This document shows, piece after piece, positions 1-4,699 of a DNA stretch of 5,173 nt. The notes under the pieces are model-generated. The model had not been told where the DNA came from. It saw only the letters and a program-made list of their open reading frames with translations, and made no database searches. Positions within the stretch are counted from its first letter, which is position 1, and every line of letters starts with the position of its first letter. The DNA lies in the NCBI GenBank assembly GCA_023128635.1, contig JAGMDP010000221.1, positions 1 through 5,173 on the forward strand. Reading direction: 5' to 3'. The position numbers were made by a program, and so were the translations under genes. This stretch comes from Candidatus Heimdallarchaeota archaeon. Its GTDB lineage: Archaea > Asgardarchaeota > Heimdallarchaeia > JABLTI01.

Positions 1-654
1 CATGCTTCTAGTGTTCATTCGATTCTTCCCTTTGTTTTTGGGTTTCTTATTACTGGATGGTCTTGCGCTTGGCTGTCTTATTTGATGGTTGTTTATCCAA
101 ATCCTATCAGCCATTTTATCGGTGTTACTCTTCTTCCTCCCTTTATCTGTGGCTTATACGTTGGGATATTCTTCCGTCAAAAAAGTGCGAAGATAATTTC
201 GATTGTTTTTACTATGATTCTAAGTCTTCTTTACCCCATTTTCACCGTTTCTCTATATGATTATAGGTGCACAGGTTGTCCTGATTATCACTATGTTACA
301 ATATGTTGTGTTTTTGCTGGGAATTTACTTTTTGTTGGAATGATTAAACTTGTTAATTTCATATCTTTCCGATTTTCGGCTAAAACTGGTGAGAACACTG
401 TATTTACTCGTAATTGGTATCGCTTCAATGAAGGCAAATTCTTTTTCGCTACCTGGACTCATATCAGTATTCTTCAATTGTTACCATTATTATACTACTC
501 AATTTGGTTTCAAAGAAATTACTTCTTGAATGTTCTCGCAGTGATTATTCTTTCCTTGGGTCTTTCACTGTTCTTCTTCTTTTACTGGCGAAAGTCTCGA
601 GACAAGTTTCACCAATCAGCTCAAACAGAACCTTCTGGAACAACATCTGAGTAA
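1..654 (+). CDS. Polytopic membrane protein, 5'-truncated by window edge
   Basis: The reading frame is open from the first base, so the gene starts outside the window; 217 residues are visible. A TTG at 82 and an ATG at 85 lie in frame, but starting there would cut into a hydrophobic helix that is already under way, so I do not take either as the start. I see about six membrane segments, at residues 7-32, 40-59, 64-86, 97-121, 147-170 and 174-193. A short loop after the third contains a CTGC pair (C90, C93), which could bind metal or form a disulfide. The protein ends in a basic patch (YWRKSRDK) followed by a polar Gln/Ser/Thr tail, which suggests a cytoplasmic C-terminus. No transporter or enzyme signature is recognisable and I assign no function. 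The stop is TAA at 652-654. The next gene is on the opposite strand and converges on it, 73 bp away. Confidence 0.75.
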   Translation, partial: HASSVHSILPFVFGFLITGWSCAWLSYLMVVYPNPISHFIGVTLLPPFICGLYVGIFFRQKSAKIISIVFTMILSLLYPIFTVSLYDYRCTGCPDYHYVTICCVFAGNLLFVGMIKLVNFISFRFSAKTGENTVFTRNWYRFNEGKFFFATWTHISILQLLPLLYYSIWFQRNYFLNVLAVIILSLGLSLFFFFYWRKSRDKFHQSAQTEPSGTTSE

Positions 655-660
655 TTCATC

Positions 661-680
661 TCCGGAAATAGTTCTTTTAG
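661..680 (+). promoter_or_regulatory. Possible antisense promoter, near-copy of the element at 1563-1580
   Basis: The ten bases TCCGGAAATA at 661-670 recur exactly at 1563-1572, and in both places a TCTTTTA box follows after one or two bases (673-679 here, 1574-1580 there). The second copy sits at the promoter of the large regulator gene, so this copy may also bind transcription factors and fire on the + strand. A start point would be expected near 700-705, where an ATG at 701 opens a 16-codon ORF that overlaps the 3' end of the opposite-strand gene. The function is inferred; the sequence match is observed. Confidence 0.25.
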
Positions 681-727
681 AATTTCGTAGAAAAGGAATA
701 ATGGAACAAAAGCAAGTTTACTGCCAC

Positions 728-1477
728 TCATTTTTTAGTAAAGCAAATTAACCCACCAAATTGGTTTATCCGTTCACCTGCTGCAGTTTCAGCATCAATT
801 ATCTTTACATTTACTTTTTTATTATTCAAAATTTGTAAGAGACGATTTAAACGCTGTTTTTGCTTATGGTTATTTAGAAAGCTATCACTAAGCATAACAT
901 ATTCTGTTTGTCGATTACCAATCTTCTTTTTTTGGTATGTTAATTCTTCAATCTCTTGAAGAGAGTATAACACAATTTCACCCTGATCAATTCGATTAAG
1001 ACGTTCTTCTAATTCTTCAATGATAGCTGCTGCTTCTTTAGTTGTGGTTTCAGTAATAATTTTTTGCAGTTCCTTCGCTTGTTGTAATTCAAAAATGTCC
1101 TCTGCATTACTTGCACTACCATCAATAGTTCCTATAGAAAGCAAATTTGCACTTGTCTCTTGAGTTAACCATTTGTGATGTTTCTTGATATGTTCTTGAA
1201 AGATCTCAGAATAGTGACTATTTCTTGGCTGAACGATTATTATACTTCTAATACCCTCTTTGATATGCTGTCTTAACGTATCAATAACTAATTCATGGAA
1301 ATTGTAGAGCTCATTGTCAGCTAATTTATCCCTTCGTTTAGTGATAGTAATAGTTTCAAGTGGTCTTACTATTTTGCTGAAAACTTGCCACATAACAGCT
1401 TTTTTTGTTTCAAATCCAATCAATATAGCAAGTGGATATCCTCGATTCTTGCGAGATCTTTTTCGCTTTTTACTCAA
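728..1477 (-). CDS. Pelota/eRF1-like protein lacking N-domain and GGQ
   Basis: This 249-aa protein resembles the eRF1/Pelota superfamily of ribosome-acting factors. A basic tail (residues 1-13, mostly K and R) could touch rRNA. Residues 14-118 read like the middle domain: a YPLAILIGFETKKAVMW opening strand, then a helix, a hydrophobic IRSIIIVQP strand and the SIGTIDGSASNAEDIFE turn. Residues 140-249 read like the C-terminal domain, with the typical ending IIDAETAAGERINQFGG (227-243) that corresponds to the Pelota-type S-x-x-h-x-x-G...L-x-GG signature. The N-terminal decoding domain (about 130 residues) is absent, and no GGQ occurs where eRF1 carries it, as in Pelota. Family knowledge suggests a role in ribosome rescue or quality control, but that is inferred. 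The start is TTG: AAGGAG at 1487-1492 lies 9 nt upstream, and an in-frame TAG stands 18 nt upstream, leaving no better choice. The gene diverges from the regulator at 1611. Confidence 0.72.
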   Translation of the reverse strand: MSKKRKRSRKNRGYPLAILIGFETKKAVMWQVFSKIVRPLETITITKRRDKLADNELYNFHELVIDTLRQHIKEGIRSIIIVQPRNSHYSEIFQEHIKKHHKWLTQETSANLLSIGTIDGSASNAEDIFELQQAKELQKIITETTTKEAAAIIEELEERLNRIDQGEIVLYSLQEIEELTYQKKKIGNRQTEYVMLSDSFLNNHKQKQRLNRLLQILNNKKVNVKIIDAETAAGERINQFGGLICFTKK

Positions 1478-1486
1478 AAATGGCTT

Positions 1487-1492
1487 CTCCTT
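1487..1492 (-). promoter_or_regulatory. Shine-Dalgarno site fixing the TTG start
   Basis: On the - strand AAGGAG lies nine bases before the TTG at 1477-1475. It matches the anti-Shine-Dalgarno core well. The in-frame TAG just upstream of it rules out an earlier start, so the site supports the non-ATG start codon. Confidence 0.7.
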
Positions 1493-1540
1493 CTATATTC
1501 AGTTTCAAGTATAGTCTTCTTTGCTTTCAATCATGCTAAT

Positions 1541-1553
1541 GAATAAAAAAAGC
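1541..1553 (-). promoter_or_regulatory. Candidate TATA box for the Pelota-like gene
   Basis: On the - strand the sequence GCTTTTTTTATTC resembles an archaeal box A. It predicts a start point near 1520 and a leader of about 45 nt, long enough to include the AAGGAG site. A second TATA-like stretch at 1506-1517 would start transcription too close to the ribosome site and is less likely. Confidence 0.4.
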
Positions 1554-1560
1554 TATTCCT

Positions 1561-1583
1561 TTTCCGGAAATAATCTTTTAATA
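1561..1583 (+). promoter_or_regulatory. Palindrome plus box A promoter of the regulator gene
   Basis: TTTCCGGAAA at 1561-1570 is a perfect 10-bp palindrome, followed at 1574-1583 by TCTTTTAATA, a TATA-like box A. The purine-rich half of the palindrome sits where the BRE element would be. A start point near 1605 is expected, only a few bases before the ATG at 1611. No Shine-Dalgarno motif precedes that ATG, so a leaderless or nearly leaderless mRNA is likely. The palindrome also lies between the two divergent TATA boxes and is a natural operator position, possibly for the regulator itself; that is inference. Confidence 0.45.
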
Positions 1584-1610
1584 GTTAAACTCCTTACTTT
1601 CTAGCTAATC

Positions 1611-3347
1611 ATGAAGTTAGAATTCCCTTTGACCCCTGAAAAGATCCGAGAGGGAATGGAAAAGGTTATTTCTTCTATCCGTGAGGAAACAAATTGGGAT
1701 GTGCAGCGGACTCTTTCAGACGTAACCATTGAGATAGGCGATGCTCCAGAACAAGGATATACTTTTGGTGTGAACAAGGTAAAAAACAAGTTTATTTTTG
1801 CAGACTGGGTTAATAGTGTTCAACCTGAAATAACTAGTAGGAAGATCTGGGAATATATCATAATTCGTGAAAGCTTGTCACTTTTCGTTAAAGATGAACT
1901 ACTTGAGAAAGAAATTTCTGAATTAACAAGTTTATTTCTTAATTTTATGGCAATGGCTTATCAGAAGAAATTATATGAAGGAAAATCATTCGAATCCGAA
2001 TTCCAATTACTAAAAGCTAGATTTTTGTATTTATCCGATGAAGATAAAATAGCTACAAAACAACTGGAAAAGGAATTAGATTCTTTACTAACTATTATTG
2101 TTACTCAAAGCATTACTTATGAATTGATTTACAAAACTTACTTGTTTTTCATTGAAGATATTCCATTAAATGAAATCGATGTAGAAGAATTAGTTAATGA
2201 TTTCCATAGATATTTATCCTCTTCACCAGAGGAGATTGCTGCTCCAATTCAATTCAAGGATTCTATTGTAATAATAATAAATGAGCTCATAAATGAAGGA
2301 CATAATGCTTCTGCTATTACCGTAGCAAAAAATCTGCGATTAAATCACTCTACAGTTACTAAACATCTAACAAAAATAGTATCAAGATACAATGCATCTT
2401 GGAGGAAAGAAGTTAATTGGATTGCTTTAGGATTACATGCTTATTTCTTTCTTTTGAAATTTAGTAAGAGTAAAATATCAGAAAGAGAAGCACTTGCTAA
2501 AGATATTCTCGATATAAAATACATCTTTGAGTTATTTGATGGCGAGGATGAAGATTCAATCTATTTATATTCAGCACTTTATTGTCCTCATACGGTGATA
2601 GACAATCTTACTCATAAATTTGAAAAATTAAAAAACAACAAAACGATACTTGATTTTGAAGTAAAACCAATAAAAAACAGGCACTTTAGAACATCATTTA
2701 CTAATCCACAAATAAAACCCTCGATATCGAATTATAATAAACTACTAGATGGTAAATTACCAATTCAGAAGTTTGTTTTGTGGAACAGCAAAGATGCTTT
2801 TAATGAAAAAGAAATTGATCAATTGGAATTAGATAAGAGATTACTCAATTTTCTGTCAATATTAATCTCAAAATCTGTTACAACAAAAGGATATTTTGGT
2901 GTTTGGTTATCTGAATTAAATGATTTTTTGGTTGCAAATGAAATTGATCCAAATAGTACACTTGATGCAACAAACTTCTTCAACAGAATGCAAAATATCG
3001 CAATTGAAAAAGGATTATTGGACTATCGATTAACCATAACTCCCTCAATATTAAATTCACATGAACAATTATTTGTAACATTGAAAAGCAACCCAGATTT
3101 AGATTCAACATTAAGAATTATTGATGAGCTTTCAATTTTTGGTTGGATAGGTATTTTACATTCATATGAAGAAGTTTTTCTTTATATTAATGGCTTGAAC
3201 TATCAAGATAAATTAGTAAATCATATTACTGAGTTTTTAGATAAAAAAAATATTGAATTTAGAGTAATTTCTCATAAAAGTCGACTATTAAGATATGTTC
3301 CTTATAGTTTATTATTTGATTACAAAAATAAGAAATGGATAATTTGA
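1611..3347 (+). CDS. Large Lrp-like winged-helix regulator with extra N-terminal domain
   Basis: This is a 578-aa soluble protein without signal peptide or membrane segments. Residues 216-262 form a winged-helix candidate: helix KDSIVIIINELINEG, a second helix ASAITVAKNL, and a recognition helix HSTVTKHLTKIVSRY. Residues 272-352 then read like the Lrp/AsnC RAM ligand domain (LGLHAYFFLLKF strand, helix, IFELFDGEDEDSIYLYSALY, helix). A second, weaker copy of the same plan seems to follow: helical 402-480, then a RAM-like alternation of strands and helices at 486-553. The first 200 residues are a separate domain, mostly helical from residue 75, and contain KIWEYIIIRESLSLF (78-92). I infer a DNA-binding transcription regulator, perhaps sensing a small ligand; the target is unknown. 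The ATG start has no Shine-Dalgarno site but lies right behind a box A, so the mRNA is probably leaderless. The gene diverges from the Pelota-like gene and converges with the small peptide gene 38 bp downstream. Confidence 0.75.
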   Translation: MKLEFPLTPEKIREGMEKVISSIREETNWDVQRTLSDVTIEIGDAPEQGYTFGVNKVKNKFIFADWVNSVQPEITSRKIWEYIIIRESLSLFVKDELLEKEISELTSLFLNFMAMAYQKKLYEGKSFESEFQLLKARFLYLSDEDKIATKQLEKELDSLLTIIVTQSITYELIYKTYLFFIEDIPLNEIDVEELVNDFHRYLSSSPEEIAAPIQFKDSIVIIINELINEGHNASAITVAKNLRLNHSTVTKHLTKIVSRYNASWRKEVNWIALGLHAYFFLLKFSKSKISEREALAKDILDIKYIFELFDGEDEDSIYLYSALYCPHTVIDNLTHKFEKLKNNKTILDFEVKPIKNRHFRTSFTNPQIKPSISNYNKLLDGKLPIQKFVLWNSKDAFNEKEIDQLELDKRLLNFLSILISKSVTTKGYFGVWLSELNDFLVANEIDPNSTLDATNFFNRMQNIAIEKGLLDYRLTITPSILNSHEQLFVTLKSNPDLDSTLRIIDELSIFGWIGILHSYEEVFLYINGLNYQDKLVNHITEFLDKKNIEFRVISHKSRLLRYVPYSLLFDYKNKKWII

Positions 3348-3385
3348 GATTAAATTCTTAAAATAAATTAGATGAGGTGAGGATA

Positions 3386-3523
3386 TTATCCTGCACCGCC
3401 AGTTCCTGCATCGCCTTGACCAAAGCCACTTGGGGCTTGGACAGAAGCTGTAATTCCGCCTGTAGCTAGAACTGCTAAAATGATCAATGCTAAAGAGATT
3501 ATTTTTGGATTAACTTTTTTCAT
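3386..3523 (-). CDS. 45-aa secreted Gly-rich peptide
   Basis: This short gene encodes a 45-residue peptide with a clear signal-peptide plan: a basic start (MKKVNPK), a hydrophobic core (IISLALIILAVLATGGI, residues 8-24), and possible cleavage after ITA (26) or VQA (30). The released part would be about 15-19 residues, rich in glycine with one aspartate and no cysteine (PSGFGQGDAGTGGAG). Support for a real gene: an ATG start, GGAG 11 nt upstream, a TTTTATATTA box at a suitable distance, and first-position purine-rich codons (K, V, N, G, A). I do not recognise a family. It could be a signalling peptide, a bacteriocin-like peptide, or a short membrane-held protein if cleavage does not occur. It converges with the large regulator gene 38 bp away. 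Confidence 0.7.
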   Translation of the reverse strand: MKKVNPKIISLALIILAVLATGGITASVQAPSGFGQGDAGTGGAG

Positions 3524-3533
3524 TTATTTTGAG

Positions 3534-3580
3534 TCTCCATTTGTTGAATTCAATAAGAAATTACGGGAAATAATATAAAA
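3534..3580 (-). promoter_or_regulatory. Promoter and ribosome site of the secreted peptide gene
   Basis: Reading the - strand, TTTTATATTA at 3580-3571 is a good archaeal box A. It places the start point near 3550 and gives a leader of about 27 nt. That leader contains TGGAGA (3539-3534), whose GGAG core lies 11 nt before the ATG at 3523. Both elements in the right order are the main reason to accept so short a gene. Confidence 0.5.
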
Positions 3581-3610
3581 ATGAAAAAATCTGGACAATA
3601 AAAACAGTTA

Positions 3611-3628
3611 TTGTGCACGAGTTGTGCA
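3611..3628 (-). repeat. TTGTGCA direct repeat, one helical turn apart
   Basis: TTGTGCA occurs at 3611-3617 and again at 3622-3628, an 11-bp period that places both copies on the same face of the helix. The first copy also contains the palindrome GTGCAC. The pair lies 31-48 bp upstream of the box A of the secreted peptide gene, a typical place for an activator site. No protein is known to bind it; the regulatory role is inferred from position. Confidence 0.4.
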
Positions 3629-3650
3629 TTTTTGTTTTGAGTATAAAAAC

Positions 3651-3854
3651 CTAACAAATATCACTTTTCAAATATTTTTGCGTTTCATCTCGAGTATCCT
3701 TGTCTTCTAAAGTGTCAAAATGGCGAAAAAGGGGTTCTTTTATATAATTTTCAGAATATCTCTTTTGAAGGAAATAACGAGATGGAATTTTTGGAAATGT
3801 GCGGTCTCCATTGCATTTAATTTCCCCATCTCTTCTTTCTTTAATAGTCTCCAA
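3651..3854 (-). CDS. Probable small charged protein with broken or misread 5' end
   Basis: From a TTG at 3854 this frame gives 67 residues that look like real protein: charged, mixed composition, with phrases such as GDRTFPKIPSRYFLQKRYSE and FRHFDTLEDKDTRDETQKYL, and codons mostly starting with purines. I do not recognise the family. The coding look continues upstream of the TTG to 3893 (IVAAPEEVAERLF), where a TGA closes the frame. Just beyond, both other - strand frames also look coding, one giving MTIDCERRAEKRKSPLE and the other VKEEQKKERAPL. A single-base indel near 3893-3900, beside a run of five G/C bases, would join either to this frame. The gene may therefore be frameshifted, or the base call may be wrong. 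No good Shine-Dalgarno site precedes the TTG. The ORFs on the other frames here are treated as shadows or fragments of the same gene. Confidence 0.4.
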   Translation of the reverse strand: METIKERRDGEIKCNGDRTFPKIPSRYFLQKRYSENYIKEPLFRHFDTLEDKDTRDETQKYLKSDIC

Positions 3855-3985
3855 AAAGAGTCTCTCTGCGACCTCTTCGGGTGCTGCGACAATTCAAGGG
3901 GGCTCTTTCTTTTTTCTGCTCTTCTTTCACAATCTATAGTCATTTCGAAGCTATTTAAGAAGGAAATTTCTCTATAGATTTCCAC

Positions 3986-4256
3986 TCTTTTTTTGTTTTC
4001 AAGATAATTTTGTCTTTAAACAATATCTTATAATTCTTTTTCAGACTAAAGTTTCTTTTTGAATTTAAATTAATATACTATTTTGGTTGGATCCTTTTCC
4101 TTAATAAATTGTTTATTTGAATATGTTCTTACTGATATTAATCATTTATTGTTTATTTTTTTAAACTCTTTATATACTTAATGGCTATTTTTCACAAGGA
4201 TTTAAATAGGTTCTTGAGAATTTATAATAGAAGAAGCACGATCTTTTAGACATTAA
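3986..4256. other. AT-rich intergenic region, no supported gene
   Basis: This stretch is very AT-rich and has no ORF that I can support on either strand. It holds two box A-like elements reading to the right: TTTATATA at 4169-4176 and TTTAAATA at 4203-4210. Either could start a longer leader for the zinc-ribbon gene or a short non-coding RNA. A 22-codon ORF from ATG 4181 lies too close to the first box to be its product. Left-reading TATA-like sequences around 4030-4040 could serve the damaged gene at 3651-3893. Confidence 0.4.
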
Positions 4257-4310
4257 TTGGGTCAAAAACAAAGTTCGCTTCATACTATATCTGAAAAATA
4301 GTTGACCCAA
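4257..4310. repeat. Perfect 9-bp inverted repeat bracketing a TATA box
   Basis: TTGGGTCAA at 4257-4265 and its exact reverse complement TTGACCCAA at 4302-4310 flank a 36-bp spacer. The spacer contains TACTATATCT (4283-4292), a box A whose start point would fall near 4313, right after the second arm. The arms thus stand upstream of the TATA box and between it and the start site, about 45 bp centre to centre. This is the arrangement of paired operator sites that could hold a repressor across the promoter; a DNA or RNA hairpin is less likely with so long a spacer. The repeat is observed; the function is inferred. Confidence 0.5.
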
Positions 4311-4335
4311 CACTTTGATGAATTGTAATCACTAC

Positions 4336-4343
4336 GAGGTGAT
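4336..4343 (+). promoter_or_regulatory. Strong Shine-Dalgarno site of the zinc-ribbon gene
   Basis: GAGGTGAT is a long match to the anti-Shine-Dalgarno sequence and lies six bases before the ATG at 4350. No other in-frame start exists between this ATG and the upstream stop at 4326-4328. The site is the best evidence that this 49-codon ORF is translated. Confidence 0.75.
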
Positions 4344-4349
4344 TTTGTA

Positions 4350-4499
4350 ATGGATAAAATACATTCAGTTGGTCTTCCCGATAACTCCTATATCATGTGT
4401 GTGGAGTGTGGAAGAAAAATAGAGGAACAACACATTCTAGATGCCGAAGAAATTCAATCCTGTTTTTATTGTAACAGAAAGAAAATTCAAAGGTTTTAG
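4350..4499 (+). CDS. 49-aa zinc-ribbon protein
   Basis: The 49-residue product carries two CxxC knuckles: CVEC at 17-20 and CFYC at 38-41, with 17 residues between them. This is the classic four-cysteine zinc-ribbon spacing, so one zinc ion should be bound. The rest is charged and ends in a basic tail (NRKKIQRF), which suits contact with nucleic acid or a ribosomal or polymerase partner. Small single-ribbon proteins are common in archaea and most have no known role; I do not recognise this one. Translation is supported by a strong GAGGTGAT site, and transcription by a TATA box inside an inverted repeat just upstream. The gene stands alone on its strand and is followed by a pyrimidine and T-rich stretch that may end its transcript. 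Confidence 0.8.
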   Translation: MDKIHSVGLPDNSYIMCVECGRKIEEQHILDAEEIQSCFYCNRKKIQRF

Positions 4500-4535
4500 T
4501 TCTAGAATTGGAAAGATATGATGATTTCTACAAAA

Positions 4536-4567
4536 TCTCTTTCTTTCTTTCTTTCTCATTTTTTTTT
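4536..4567 (+). terminator. Pyrimidine tract with T9 run, candidate terminator
   Basis: About 40 bases after the zinc-ribbon stop comes a run of CTTT repeats (4540-4556) followed by nine T residues (4559-4567). Archaeal RNA polymerase ends transcription at U-rich tracts without needing a hairpin, so this is a good stop signal for the rightward transcript. The CTTT array is also a simple repeat that could vary in length between strains. Confidence 0.45.
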
Positions 4568-4662
4568 GTTGATTGATCTGCCAAACTACTTTTGGGATTA
4601 ATCGTATATTCACTCATTTCTATACTAGTTGTTCTTATTTCATTTTTTACAATAAAAAGAAT

Positions 4663-4693
4663 GAAGTAGCTTATTACAAAGCTGCTTCTTTTT
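4663..4693. terminator. Hairpin with T-tract between convergent genes
   Basis: GAAGTAGCT at 4663-4671 and AGCTGCTTC at 4680-4688 pair around an 8-nt loop, and five T residues follow at 4689-4693. In rightward RNA all nine pairs form with one G-U wobble. In leftward RNA the same site has one A-C mismatch and is followed by ATTCTTTTT. It starts 11 bases past the stop of the leftward gene at 4700, so it probably ends that transcript and may also block read-through from the zinc-ribbon side. Confidence 0.5.
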
Positions 4694-4699
4694 GAGTTA

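Noticed and set aside
57..260. 67-codon + strand ORF
   Set aside because: It lies inside the membrane protein gene in another frame, and that frame is open over the whole region with clear membrane helices.
1314..1514. 66-codon + strand ORF
   Set aside because: It is antisense to the 5' end of the Pelota-like gene; its F/S/L-rich look is what antisense of K/E/R-rich coding sequence gives.
1601..1789. 62-codon - strand ORF
   Set aside because: It is antisense to the start of the 578-aa regulator, with no ribosome site.
3381..3391. GGATATTATCC palindrome at the end of the secreted peptide gene
   Set aside because: The arms are 5 bp with a 1-base centre, too tight for a hairpin, and it overlaps the stop codon; chance is likely.
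3720..3977. 85-codon + strand ORF, with a TATA-like GAGTATAAAAACC at 3639-3651
   Set aside because: There is no Shine-Dalgarno site, the TATA-like element is about 70 bp away, and the F/S/L-rich composition looks antisense to the charged frames on the other strand.
4181..4249. 22-codon + strand ORF (basic peptide)
   Set aside because: It starts only 4 bp after the TATA box at 4169-4176, so that promoter cannot produce it, and it has no ribosome site.
4518..4601. 27-codon + strand ORF starting ATGATG, and an RTGATGA C-box-like motif for a C/D guide RNA
   Set aside because: The ORF is low-complexity sequence from the CTTT/T tract with a poorly spaced ribosome site. No CTGA D box follows at a suitable distance for a guide RNA.
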